Positions 1-9,937 of a stretch of 64,000 nt of DNA are shown here, piece by piece (the first letter of the stretch is position 1; each line of letters opens with the position of its first letter). The position numbers and the translations under genes are program-made. The DNA is taken from positions 62,001-126,000 of the forward strand of contig CAUYUJ010019272.1 of the NCBI GenBank assembly GCA_963575745.1, written 5' to 3'. The notes under the pieces are model-generated. The model ran no database searches. It was given only the letters and a program-made list of their open reading frames with translations, and was not told where the DNA came from. The DNA is from Prorocentrum cordatum (lineage: Eukaryota; Sar; Dinophyceae; Prorocentrales; Prorocentraceae).

Positions 1-640
1 ATCATTACGATGCTATGTCGCACGCATCATTTTTTTCAGGATGTCCCTACCGAAATCGACATGTTTTGAAGGCTGCCTTGGGCCGTTTGGAAGCCTTTTC
101 AGAAGCAATGTCAAAACTATGCAAAAACAACAGTTTTCAAGTCGATGCTGGTGTATGTGTTCTCTTTTTGAGGATGTCCCTAGCGAAATCGTTATTTTCG
201 GAAGTCCCCCAATCGTTCTGACAGCCATCTTGACGTGCTTTTTGCCCTCTCATTTCGTCATCTTGAGGTACTTCGAGAACGATATCAAGACGACGTTGAG
301 GACATCTCATTTTGTTGAGGATGTCCCTAGCGAAATGCAAATGTTCTGCCGTGCTCTTCGTTCTGGTCCGCCGTGCTGCCGCTCGTTTTCTGAGGATGTC
401 CCTAGCGAAATCGCAATTCTTAACATAAGAGTTAGTTAAAGACTTCAGTCGTCATGACATTTGTTCGAGGATGTCCCGAGCGAAACGCAAATTTTCACAG
501 ACGGCGAAATTTCGCTGTCATCAACTGTTCGAGGATGTCTCGAGCGAAACGCTTGTTTTTGTTAAACGCGATGTCGCGAAGATCTCATTTTTGTGAGGAT
601 GTCTCGAGCGAAATCGCCATCCCGAGGAACCTGACCGGAC
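1..640 (+). repeat. Spaced 20-bp core repeat, block 1
   Basis: Seven copies of a core close to GAGGATGTCCCTAGCGAAAT start near 37, 170, 317, 392, 467, 531 and 595. The later copies are 64-75 bp apart and the first ones about 132-147 bp, as if intermediate copies had decayed. The sequence between cores differs from copy to copy. The core changes along the block from GTCCCTAGCG to GTCTCGAGCG, which is the form used in the later blocks. The last core is where the 3-kb duplication starts. No coding potential is apparent. Confidence 0.85.
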
Positions 641-1149
641 AAGAACGGGAAGCGCCGTTTTTTATCCACCACGTGCGTCAGAGACCGTATTGGCGAGAAC
701 GTCAGAGAAACCCATAAACGCAACAGAACAGACTAAATGGTGGCCTGCCGCGCTGGTCTGTCGAGGTAGTCTGCTGCCCTGGCCACATCATGGTGTCGAC
801 ACCGTGCTTTTCTCTCGGCCACGCGGGCCCCCACCCGTTGTCGCCCAGCCTACTTTTTCTGTTCCAGCCTGTCTTGTCTTTTGTTTGTCCGTCGTCGTCG
901 TCGCGTGCCTTTCCTTTGTCGTGGTCGTCGTTTTCATTATAATCGTCCGCTGTTGCCGTTCTCGCTGTCGCCGTCGTTATCATTTTATGATTGCGGTCGT
1001 TTTTCTGATTGTTTTTTTGTTGTTGGATTCCGTGTTCGGTTGGTTTTTGTGTTATGTTTGTGGTCGTTTTCTGTCATCGTTTTTTGTCGTAATTTTCGAG
1101 ATCGTTATTGACGAAGACGACGACGACGACGATGACGACGACGACGATC

Positions 1150-1655
1150 TGCCGTGTTTCTGTGGCGTCTGCGGTGCTCCTGTGGTCTGCCGTGCTCCTT
1201 CTTGGTTTGCCGTGCTCCTGTGTGGTCTGCCGTGCTCCTGTGCGGTCTTCCGTGCTCCTGTGGTCTGCCGTGCTCCTTTGGGGTCTGCCGTGCTCCTGTG
1301 GAGTTTGCCGTGCGAACGTGTGGTCTGCCGTGCTCCTGTGTGGTCTGGCGTGCTCCTGTATGGTCTGCCGTGCTCTTGTGTGGTTTGCCGTGCTCCTGTG
1401 TGGTCTGCCGTGCTCCCGTGGGGTCTGCCGTGTCCTGTGTGGTCTGCCGTGCTCCTGTGTGGTCTGCCGTGCTCCTGTGTGGTCTGCCGTGCTCCTTCTT
1501 GGTCTGCCGTGCTCATGTGCGGTCTGCCGTGCTCCTGTGCGGTCTGCCGTGCGAACGTGTGGACTGCCGTGCTCATTTGGGGTCTGCCTTGCTCCTTTGT
1601 GGTTTGCCGCGCTCCTGTGTGGTCTGCCGTGCTCCTGTGTGGTCAGCAGACCCAG
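1150..1655 (+). repeat. 20-bp-unit minisatellite, copy A proximal
   Basis: About 25 imperfect copies of GTGTGGTCTGCCGTGCTCCT in tandem, preceded by a GAC trinucleotide run. The unit has no stop codon in any of the six frames, so the array creates long artificial ORFs on both strands, read as Cys/Leu/Val-rich or Gly-Arg-Gln-Thr-rich low-complexity protein. I do not regard these as genes. Confidence 0.92.
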
Positions 1656-1779
1656 GGCTGAGGGAAGGCTGGAGCAGTGCTCTGGTGGTCCTTCACCCGC
1701 CCAGCTCCGTCCCCTCCCACTCTGGACCGATCTTGCGGGAAGCTGGCTTGTGGCAGCGCATCGCGCGTCGGCCGCCAGC

Positions 1780-2165
1780 CCAGGTGCCGGCCCGGGCGTT
1801 TGGCTCGAGCGCCGGCCCGGGTGCCGGAAGCGGCCCGGAAGGGGTTCCCGGGCGCCGGGAGCAGAAAATCAATATTTTCGAAAGAAAAATATGTCTTGGA
1901 GTGGCCTTTTTGCGGCACCGCCTCGGAATTCAATTTTCCGCCGCCGGCCGGCGCCGGAACCGGCCCGGGCGCTGGCCCGGGTGGTGGCCCGGGCGTTTGG
2001 CTCGAGCGCCGGCCCGGGTGCCGGGAGCGGCCCGGAAGGGGTTCCCGGGCGCCGGGAGCAGAAAATCAATATTTTCGAAAGAAAAATATGTCTTGGAGTG
2101 GCCTTTTTGCGGCACCGCCTCGAAATTCAATTTTCCGGCGCCGGCCAGCGCCGGAACCGGCCCAG
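1780..2165 (+). repeat. ~200-bp GC-rich tandem units, two copies
   Basis: Two head-to-tail units of about 200 bp. Each joins a CCGG/GGCGCC-rich part to an AT-rich part containing TATTTTCGAAAGAAAAATA. The landmark GTCTTGGAGTGGCC occurs at 1891 and 2091. They separate the two 20-bp-unit arrays of copy A. Confidence 0.88.
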
Positions 2166-3180
2166 GCTGCCGTGCTCCTGTGTGGTCAGCCGTGCTCCTG
2201 AGGCGTCTACGGTGCTCTTTTGGGGTCTGCCGTACTCATTTGGGGTCTGCCGTGCTCCTGTGCTCGGCCGTGCTCATTCGGGGTCTGCCGCGCGCCTGTG
2301 AGATCTGCCGTGCTCCTGTTGGGGAAACGCCAGCGGCGTTCGGGGTACAACAAAAAGGCGCGTTTATGTTGTACCCGCGCGCGGTCTGCCGTGCTCCTGT
2401 GGGTTCCGCCGTGCTCCTGTGGCGTCTGCCGTGCTCCTGTGGCGTCTGCCGGGCTCCTGTGTGGTCTGCCGTGCTCCTTTGTGGTCTGCCGTGCTCCTGT
2501 GGAGTCTGCCGTGCTCCTGTGTGGTCTGCCGTGCTCTTGTGGTCTGCCGTGCTCATTTGGGATTTGCCGTGCTCATGTGGGGTCTGCCGTACTCCTGTGT
2601 GGTCTGCCGTGCTCCGGTGGTCTGCCGTGCTCCTTTGGGGTCTGCCTTGCTACTGTGGGGTCTGCCGTGCTCCTGTGTGGTCTGCCGTGCTCCTGTGGTT
2701 TGCCTTGCTCCTGTGTGGTCTGCCGTGCTCCTTTTGGGTCTGCTCTGCCGTGCTCCTGTGGGGTCTGCCGTGCTCCTGTGGGGTCTGCCGTGCTCTTGTG
2801 GGGTCTGCCGTGCTCTTGTGTGGTCTGCCGTGCTCCTTTGTGGTCTGCCGTGCTCCTGTGGTCTGCCGTGGGGTCTGCCGTGTTCCTGTGGGGTCTGCCG
2901 TGCTCTTGTGGGGTCTGCCGTGCTCTTGTGTGGTCTGCCGTGCTCCTTTGTGGTGTGCCGTGCTCCTGTGTGGTCTGCCGTGCTCCTGTGTGGCCTGCCG
3001 TGCTCTTGTGTGGTCTGCCGTGCTCCTGTTGGTCTGCCGTGCTCTTCTGTGGTCTGCCGTGCTCCTATGGGGTCTGCCGTTGTTCGGCCGTCTTGAGGGC
3101 ACTCTTAGGGCATAGTCTGCCGTGCTCCTCGTCTTGGTCTGCCGTGCTCCTCGTCTTGGTCATCCTTTCCGTCGTCTTCA
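2165..3180 (+). repeat. 20-bp-unit minisatellite, copy A distal
   Basis: About 45 copies of the TCTGCCGTGCTCCTGTGTGG unit with frequent deletions to 16-18 bp. It is interrupted at 2343-2376 by a hairpin and ends at 3180, where the orientation of the units switches to the complement (3180-3270). Confidence 0.9.
2343..2376. repeat. Hairpin inside the 20-bp array, copy A
   Basis: Arms GGGTACAACA and TGTTGTACCC match perfectly across a 14-nt loop. It is followed by CGCGCGCG and preceded by a short CGCC-GGCG stem. The only non-array sequence in this stretch, and perfectly kept in copy B. Confidence 0.8.
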
Positions 3181-3275
3181 GGGAGCACGGCAGACCGCGC
3201 GTAGGAACCGAAAGGAGCACGGCAGACCACAGGAGCACGGCAGACCACACAGGAGCACGGCAGACCACACCTCGA
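3180..3275 (-). repeat. Inverted tail of the 20-bp array, copy A
   Basis: Units here read AGGAGCACGGCAGACCACAC, the complement of the preceding array. The stretch containing GCGCGTAGGAACCGA is the reverse complement of a piece present in direct orientation in copy B near 6588-6603, so one of the two copies suffered a local inversion. Confidence 0.8.
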
Positions 3276-3281
3276 TTTTTT

Positions 3282-3819
3282 GAGGATGTCTCGAGCGAAA
3301 TGCAGGTGGTCTGCCGTGCTCCACACGACAGCACGGCAGACCACCTGCTCATTTTCTGAGGACGTCCCGAGCGAAAACGTCATTTTTAACATAAGAGGTT
3401 CTAAAACACCTCTGTCGGCATCTCATTTTTTCGAGGATGTCTCGAGCGAAACGCTCATTTTTCATGCATAACAAAAATTTCTGCCGTGCTCCTGTGGGGT
3501 CTGCCGTGCTCCTGTGGGGTCTGCCGTGTGCCGTGCTCCACACGGGAGCACGGCAGACCACCTGCTCATTTTCTGAGGACGTCCCGAGCGAAAACGTCAT
3601 TTTTAACATAAGAGGTTCTAAAACACCTCTGTCGGCATCTCATTTTTTCGAGGATGTCTCGAGCGAAACGCTCATTTTTCATGCATACAAAAATTTTTGA
3701 TATTTTTCAACATGCCGATTTTTTGAGGATGTCTCGAGCGAAACCGTCATTTTTGACATAAGACGTCTTAAACGATAACCTCCAACACCTCGATTTTTCG
3801 AGGATGTCTCGAGCGAAAT
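3282..3819 (+). repeat. Spaced core repeat, block 2
   Basis: Cores GAGGATGTCTCGAGCGAAA start at 3282, 3358, 3433, 3575, 3650, 3725 and 3800, mostly 75 bp apart. The ~55-bp intervals differ within the block but recur in the same order at 6687-7008 and 8201-8522. The interval ending the block is the start of copy B of the 3-kb duplication. A short run of 20-bp units (3480-3560) sits between cores 3 and 4. Confidence 0.9.
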
Positions 3820-4354
3820 GGCCATTTTGGGGAACCTGACCGGACAAGAACGGGAAGCGCCGTTTTTTATCCACCACGTGCGTCAGAGACCGTATTGGCG
3901 AGAACGTCAGAGAAACCCATAAACGCAACAGAACAGACTAAATGGTGGCCTGCCGCGCTGGTCTGTCGAGGTAGTCTGCTGCCCTGGCCACATCATGGTG
4001 TCGACACCGTGCTTTTCTCTCGGCCACGCGGGCCCCCACCCGTTGTCGCCCAGCCTACTTTTTCTGTTCCAGCCTGTCTTGTCTTTTGTTTGTCCGTCGT
4101 CGTCGTCGCGTGCCTTTCCTTTGTCGTGGTCGTCGTTTTCATTATAATCGTCCGCTGTTGCCGTTCTCGCTGTCGCCGTCGTTATCATTTTATGATTGCG
4201 GTCGTTTTTCTGATTGTTTTTTTGTTGTTGGATTCCGTGTTCGGTTGGTTTTTGTGTTATGTTTGTGGTCGTTTTCTGTCATCGTTTTTTGTCGTAATTT
4301 TCGAGATCGTTATTGACGAAGACGACGACGACGACGATGACGACGACGACGATC

Positions 4355-4860
4355 TGCCGTGCTTCTGTGGCGTCTGCGGTGCTCCTGTGGTCTGCCGTGC
4401 TCCTTCTTGGTTTGCCGTGCTCCTGTGTGGTCTGCCGTGCTCCTGTGCGGTCTTCCGTGCTCCTGTGGTCTGCCGTGCTCCTTTGGGGTCTGCCGTGCTC
4501 CTGTGGAGTTTGCCGTGCGAACGTGTGGTCTGCCGTGCTCCTGTGTGGTCTGGCGTGCTCCTGTATGGTCTGCCGTGCTCTTGTGTGGTTTGCCGTGCTC
4601 CTGTGTGGTCTGCCGTGCTCCCGTGGGGTCTGCCGTGTCCTGTGTGGTCTGCCGTGCTCCTGTGTGGTCTGCCGTGCTCCTGTGTGGTCTGCCGTGCTCC
4701 TTCTTGGTCTGCCGTGCTCATGTGGGGTCTGCCGTGCTCCTGTGCGGTCTGCCGTGCGAACGTGTGGACTGCCGTGCTCATTTGGGGTCTGCCTTGCTCC
4801 TTTGTGGTTTGCCGCGCTCCTGTGTGGTCTGCCGTGCTCCTGTGTGGTCAGCAGACCCAG
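4355..4860 (+). repeat. 20-bp-unit minisatellite, copy B proximal
   Basis: Counterpart of 1150-1655, nearly identical, again preceded by a GAC run (about 4310-4352). Only a few substitutions separate the copies, for example GTGTTTC versus GTGCTTC near the start. Confidence 0.9.
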
Positions 4861-4984
4861 GGCTGAGGGAAGGCTGGAGCAGTGCTCTGGTGGTCCTTCA
4901 CCCGCCCAGCTCCGTCCCCTCCCACTCTGGACCGATCTTGCGGGAAGCTGGCTTGTGGCAGCGCATCGCGCGTCGGCCGCCAGC

Positions 4985-5571
4985 CCAGGTGCCGGCCCGG
5001 GCGTTCGGTTCGAGCGCCGGCCTGGGTGCCGGAATCGGCCCGGAAGGGGTTCCCGGGCGCCGGGAGCAGAAAATCAATATTTTCGAAAGAAAAATATGTC
5101 TTGGAGTGGCCTTTTTTCGGCACCGCCTCGGAATTCAATTTTCCGGCGCCGGCCGGCGCCGGAACCGGCCCGGGCGCTGGCCCGGGTGCTGGCCCGGGCG
5201 TTTGGCTCGAGCGCCGGCCCGGGTGCCAGAAGCGGCCCGGAAGGGGTTCCCGGGCGCCGGGAGCAGAAAATCAATATTTTCGAAAGAAAAATATGTCTTG
5301 GAGTGGCCTTTTTTCGGCACCGCCTCGGAATTCAATTTTCCGGCGCCGGCCGGCGCCGGAACCGGCCCGGGCGCTGGCCCGGGTGCTGGCCCGGGCGTTT
5401 GGCTCGAGCGCCGGCCCGGGTGCCAGGAAGCGGCCCGGAAGGGGTTCCCGGGCGCCGGGAGCAGAAAATCAATATTTTCGAAAGAAAAATATGTCTTGGA
5501 GTGGCCTTTTTTCGGCACCGCCTCGGAATTCAATTTTCCGGCGCCGGCCGGCGCCGGAACCGGCCCAGGCT
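4985..5571 (+). repeat. ~200-bp GC-rich tandem units, three copies
   Basis: Same unit as 1780-2165, but three copies, with GTCTTGGAGTGGCC at 5096, 5294 and 5493 (198-199 bp period). Copy-number difference between the two duplicated segments shows that the units expand or contract independently. Confidence 0.88.
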
Positions 5572-6616
5572 GCCGTGCTCCTGTGTGGTCAGCCGTGCTC
5601 CTGAGGCGTCTACGGTGCTCTTTTGGGGTCTGCCGTACTCATTTGGGGTCTGCCGTGCTCCTGTGGTCGGCCGTGCTCATTTGGGGTCTGCCGCGCGCCT
5701 GTGAGATCTGCCGTGCTCCTGTTGGGGAAACGCCAGCGGCGTTCGGGGTACAACAAAAAGGCGCGTTTATGTTGTACCCGCGCGCGGTCTGCCGTGCTCC
5801 TGTGGGTTCCGCCGTGCTCCTGTGGCGTCTGCCGTGCTCCTGTGGCGTCTGCCGGGCTCCTGTGTGGTCTGCCGTGCTCCTTTGTGGTCTGCCGTGCTCC
5901 TGTGGAGTCTGCCGTGCTCCTGTGTGGTCTGCCGTGCTCTTGTGGTCTGCCGTGCTCATTTGGGATTTGCCGTGCTCATGTGGGGTCTGCCGTACTCCTG
6001 TGTGGTCTGCCGTGCTCCGGTGGTCTGCCGTGCTCCTTTGGGGTCTGCCTTGCTACTGTGGGGTCTGCCGTGCTCCTGTGTGGTCTGCCGTGCTCCTGTG
6101 GTTTGCCTTGCTCCTGTGTGGTCTGCCGTGCTCCTTTTGGGTCTGCTCTGCCGTGCTCCTGTGGGGTCTGCCGTGCTCCTGTGGGGTCTGCCGTGCTCTT
6201 GTGGGGTCTGCCGTGCTCTTGTGTGGTCTGCCGTGCTCCTTTGTGGTCTGCCGTGCTCCTGTGTGGTCTGCCGTGTTCCTGTGTGGCCTGCCGTGCTCTT
6301 GTGTGGTCTGCCGTGCTCCGGTTGGTCTGCCGTGCTCTTCTGTGGTCTGCCGTGATCCTATGGGGTCTGCCGTTGTTCGGCCGTCTTGAGGGCACTCTTC
6401 CTGCATAGTCTGCCGTGCTCCTCGTCTTGGTCTGCCGTGCTCCTCGTCTTGGTCATCCTTTCCGTCGTCTTGAGGGCGCTCTTGGTGCCTGGTCTGCCGT
6501 GCTCCTCGTCTTGGTCTGCCGTGCTCCTCTCGGTTCCTAAGCCTGGTCCGCCGTGCTCCTCGTCTTGGTCTGCCGTGCTCCTCTCGGTTCCTACGCGCGG
6601 TCTGCCGTGCTCCTGT
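5572..6616 (+). repeat. 20-bp-unit minisatellite, copy B distal
   Basis: Counterpart of 2165-3180. Includes the same hairpin at 5746-5779. The distal part (6410-6616) alternates the unit with CTCGTCTTG and CGGTTCCTA pieces. The centre of a strand switch lies at about 6609-6622 (GCTCCTGTGAGGAGCACGGC). Confidence 0.88.
5746..5779. repeat. Hairpin inside the 20-bp array, copy B
   Basis: Same GGGTACAACA / TGTTGTACCC stem as 2343-2376, unchanged. Confidence 0.8.
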
Positions 6617-6686
6617 GAGGAGCACGGCAGACCACAGGAGCAAGGCAGACCCGTGTGGAACACGGCAGACCACACCTCGATTTTTT

Positions 6687-7008
6687 GAGGATGTCTCGAA
6701 CGAAATGGCCGTGGTCTGCCGTGCTCCACACGGGAACACGGCAGACCACCTGCTCATTTTCTGAGGACGTCCCGAGCGAAAACGTCTTTTTTGACATAAA
6801 AGGTTCTAAAACACCTCTGTCGGCATCTCAATTTTTCGAGGATGTCTCGAGCGAAACGCTCGTTTTTCATGCATATCAAAAATTTTTGATATTTTTCAAC
6901 ATCCCGATTTTTTGAGGATGTCTCGAGCGAAACCGTCATTTTTGACATGAGACGTCTTAAACGATAGCCTCCAACACCTCGATTTGTCGAGGATGTCTCG
7001 AGCGAAAT
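6687..7008 (+). repeat. Spaced core repeat, block 3
   Basis: Five cores at 6687, 6763, 6838, 6914 and 6989, spaced 76, 75, 76, 75 bp. Intervals match blocks 2 and 4 in order. One core carries CTCGAACG instead of CTCGAGCG. Confidence 0.9.
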
Positions 7009-7039
7009 GGCCATTTTGGGGAATCTGTACCAGATATCG

Positions 7040-7548
7040 GAGCACCGCATACGATGCAGTAGCACGGCAGAACACACAGAACGCACAGGAGCGCGGCTGT
7101 ATGCACAGGAGCATGGCAGACTGTACAGTAACACGGCGGAAAATACTGAAGTACAGCAGAACGCACACAACACAACGGAGCACGGCATAACGGACAGGAT
7201 GACGGCAAACTCCACAGGAGCACGGCATACCATATAGGACTACAGCAGACCACGCATGAGCACGGCAGACTACGCACGAGCACGGCAGACCACAGGAGGA
7301 CTGAGGATTACACAGGAGCAAGGCAGACCACAGGAGCACGGCAGACCCCAAAGGAGCACGGCAGACCACACAGGACACGGCAGACTCCACGGGAGCACGC
7401 CAGACCACACAGGAGCACGGCAAACCACACACGAGCACGGCAGACCATACAGGAGCACGCCAAACCACACAGGAGCACGGCAGACCACACGTTCGCACGG
7501 CAAACTCCACAGGAGCACGGCAGACACCAAAGAAGCACGGCAGTGGTG
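7040..7548 (-). repeat. 20-bp-unit minisatellite, inverted copy
   Basis: Units read AGGAGCACGGCAGACCACAC. The part 7310-7545 follows, in reverse complement, the same sequence of variant units as 1260-1450 and 4470-4650 (including the GCGAACGTGTGG variant), so it is an inverted partial copy of that array rather than an independent one. The first 250 bp are more diverged. Confidence 0.88.
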
Positions 7549-8150
7549 TTGCTGGTTTGGTCCCCTCGGGATACCGCATTGACGTGTTGCTGGTTTGCCC
7601 CCCCCAGGATACCTTCTTGACGTGTTGCTGGTTTGTCCCCTCAGCACCTTCTTGACGTGTTGCTGGTTTGCCCCCTCAGGATGACTTCTTGGCGAGTGGC
7701 TGGTTTTGCCTCAGGGTAACTTATTGAAGTGTTGGTGGTCGACCACCTCAGCACCTTCTTGGCGTGTTGCTCGTTTGCCCCCCTCAGGATAACCTTTGAC
7801 GTGTTGCTGGTTTGCCCCGTCAGGATAACTTCTTCACGTGTTGCTGGTTTGCCCCCCTCAGCATCTTTTGGACCTGTGGCTGGTTTGCCCCCTCAGGATA
7901 ACTTCTTGACGTGTTGCTGGTTTGCCCCCCCCCAGGATAACTTCTTGACGTGTTGCTGGTTTGCCCCCCAGGATAACTTCTTGACGTGTTGCTGGTTTGC
8001 CCCCCTCAGCACCTTCTTGACGTGTTGCTGGTTTGCCCCTTCGGGATAACTTCTTGACGTGTTGCTGGTTTGCCCCCCAGGATAACTTCTTGACGTGTTG
8101 CTGATTGGTCCCCTGGGTAACTTCTTGACGTGTTGCTGGTTTGCCCCCCA
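7549..8150 (+). repeat. ~37-bp-unit minisatellite
   Basis: About 16 tandem copies of a 34-40 bp unit built on TTGACGTGTTGCTGGTTTGC followed by a C-run, CAGGATAACTTC or CAGCACCTTC. It abuts the inverted 20-bp array on the left and spaced-core block 4 on the right. Short C-run length changes explain the frame changes in the ORFs crossing it; no gene is inferred. Confidence 0.9.
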
Positions 8151-8200
8151 GGAGCAAGGCAGACCACACAGGAGCACGGCAGACCACTTTGCGATTTTTT

Positions 8201-8522
8201 GAGGATGTCTCGAGCGAAATGGCCGTGGTCTGCCGTGCTCCACACGTCAGCACGGCAGACCACCTGCTCATTTTCTGAGGACGTCCCGAGCGAAAACGTC
8301 ATTTTTGACATAAGAGGTTCTAAAACACCTCTATCGGCATCTCATTTTTTCGAGGATGTCTCGAGCGAAACGCTCATTTTTCATGCATAACAAAAATTTT
8401 TGATATTTTTGAACATCCCGATTTTTTGAGGATGTCTCGAGCGAAACCGTCATTTTTAACATAAAACGTCTTAAACGATAGCCTCCAACACCTCGATTGT
8501 TCGAGGATGTCTCGAGCGAAAT
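8201..8522 (+). repeat. Spaced core repeat, block 4
   Basis: Five cores at 8201, 8277, 8352, 8428 and 8503, with the same 76/75 alternation and the same interval order as block 3. The interval after the last core begins like those after 3800 and 6989 (TGGCCATTTTGGGGAA) and then changes to unrelated sequence. Confidence 0.9.
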
Positions 8523-8536
8523 GGCCATTTTGGGGA

Positions 8537-8945
8537 ATCCGCCAATGAAAAATCCCGTGCGCCCGCGCAACCCATAGATATAAAGATATATATATATATA
8601 TATATATATATACTCAAGGATTCAGCCAGAACGTCCCGCTTGCTTCTCGTACCTCGAAGACGCTTCCCGTCATCCGCCAATGAAAACCCCCGTGCAATCG
8701 CGCAACCCATAGATATAAAGATATATATATATATATATATATATATTTACTCAAGGATTCAGCCAGAACGTCCCGCTTGCTTCTCGTACCTCGAAGACGC
8801 TTCCCGTCATCCGCTAAGCCGGTTCCCCGTGCAGCCCGCCACCCCCTATAGTTAAGATATCTCTTACTGATACGAGGCGGTTTCTGCCAAAACGTCCAGC
8901 TCGCTTCTCGTTCCTCGAAGACGCTTCCCGTCATCCGCCAGCCCC
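8537..8945 (+). repeat. ~134-bp tandem repeat with TA microsatellite
   Basis: Three head-to-tail units of about 134 bp starting near 8539, 8672 and 8808. The first two share CCATAGATATAAAGATATA followed by a (TA)n run and CAGAACGTCCCGCTTGCTTC; the third is diverged and has lost the TA run. Confidence 0.88.
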
Positions 8946-9129
8946 CTTGTGGGGCTATCAGGCTACGGGATGGAGGCTTCCTGCAACCTGCTCCAGTTTC
9001 AGTTTCCAGTCTCCAATGTGAGAGTTCTATGTCCTGCTTCCCGCTGTAAATTGTTCGTGTCCGCGCGAGGGAGGGGAGCATTCTCACAAAGCCCGATTCG
9101 CGTGCTCTCAATTTCTGGGGGGCCCTGGG

Positions 9130-9490
9130 ACACTTAAGAACACCTTAGATTCGCGCCCCCGAGGCAAAGATAATTCGAAAATTATATCAGGTTCGCGTTC
9201 CCGAGGCCAGAATCATAGTAAAATGACCAGTTTCGCGATACCGGGGCAAGAATCCGTCATACATGACGCCAGATTCGCGATCTCGAGGGCAGAATCCCTT
9301 GCAAATTGCCACATATCCGCGCTTTCGAAATCAGAATAACTTGTAAATTACGCCACATTCGCGCTCGCGAGGCCCGAACCGCAAAAGTATGCCACATTCG
9401 TGCTCTCGAGGCCAAACTCTTCATAAATCACGCCAGATTGGTGCTCCCGAAGCCGAATTCTTTAGTCAATTACGCCAGCTTTTTCTCTGA
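9130..9490 (-). repeat. ~42-bp spaced repeat
   Basis: About eight degenerate copies, roughly 42 bp apart, of a motif whose plus-strand form is near ATTACGCCAGATTCGCGCTC followed by TCGAGGCCAGAAT. Read on the minus strand it resembles the AGAGCGCGA...TAAATTG repeats at 40490-40765. No coding signal. Confidence 0.75.
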
Positions 9491-9639
9491 GAAGAAAACA
9501 AAGCTTCAAGCAGCGTCGACACGTTCCGGCATAGCTCTAACATCTTCCATTATGCCATAGAGGGGACTGGCAGCAGAGGGCGAAGCCCTGACGGATATCC
9601 AAGCAACTGGAGAACATGTGATTACAGACTTCAATTGAG

Positions 9640-9930
9640 AGACGGAGAAGGTTCACTATTTACAACAGCTGCGTATTCAGTAAACTCGTGTATTCCCTGG
9701 GCTCGCTACCCAAAGCTGACAGAGAAGGGTTGGCCGCTCTCCACTGCAACTGCCTGCGGCGCTTCCTCGGGATCGCGCCATCGCTTCCCCCAGGGATCAG
9801 CAAAGACGAAGTACAGGTACGAGCATCAGCCCCTCCATTGTCCCAGACCCTACTGGATCGACAAGTTTCGCAGTATAGCAACACTGTTAGCCAGCGTAGA
9901 CCCCAAACAGTGTTTCCAGCAATACATGTT
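9640..9930 (+). pseudogene. LINE reverse transcriptase C-terminal scrap
   Basis: The frame through 9652-9900 reads FTIYNSCVFSKLVYSLGSL, then HCNCLRRFLGI and a VQVRA-like stretch. This is the conserved region just after the polymerase palm of LINE reverse transcriptases (variants of IYNSLVFSKLLYGL...RCLRRILGI). The palm motifs upstream are missing and the frame has no start, so this is a 5'-truncated, dead copy of about 90 codons. It runs directly into the palindrome at 9938. It belongs to a different lineage from the three minus-strand elements of 26-34 kb. Assignment to LINE is by motif pattern only. Confidence 0.65.
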
Positions 9931-9937
9931 ATGCATG

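Larger units (their letters stand above)
595..3301 (+). repeat. Segmental tandem duplication, copy A
   Basis: This segment runs from one spaced core to another and is repeated almost base for base at 3800-6706, with an offset of 3205 bp in its first half. It contains a unique-looking 480-bp stretch, a GAC microsatellite (about 1105-1147), a 20-bp-unit array, two ~200-bp GC-rich units and a second 20-bp-unit array. Because both ends fall in the same short core, unequal exchange between cores is a plausible cause. Confidence 0.9.
3800..6706 (+). repeat. Segmental tandem duplication, copy B
   Basis: Near-identical second copy of 595-3301. It differs mainly by having three instead of two ~200-bp GC-rich units, so the offset rises from 3205 to about 3403, and by a longer distal end (6420-6620) in which the 20-bp units are not inverted. 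The high identity over about 2.7 kb indicates a recent event. Confidence 0.9.

Noticed and set aside
3810-3835. GGCCATTTTGGGG as a trans-spliced leader-like sequence
   Set aside because: The dinoflagellate leader has CATTTTGGCTCAAG; here CATTTTGGGGAA follows, and the match is only the interval of a spaced repeat.
1154-6389. Very long ORFs (653 and 676 codons) rich in Cys, Leu and Val
   Set aside because: They arise from a stop-free 20-bp unit with open frames on both strands and cross non-coding units; no domain, no codon signal.
3282-8522. CRISPR-like array (constant 20-bp repeat, unique ~55-bp intervals)
   Set aside because: Intervals are copied in the same order between blocks, there are no cas genes, and the context is eukaryotic repeat DNA. 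It is a spaced minisatellite.
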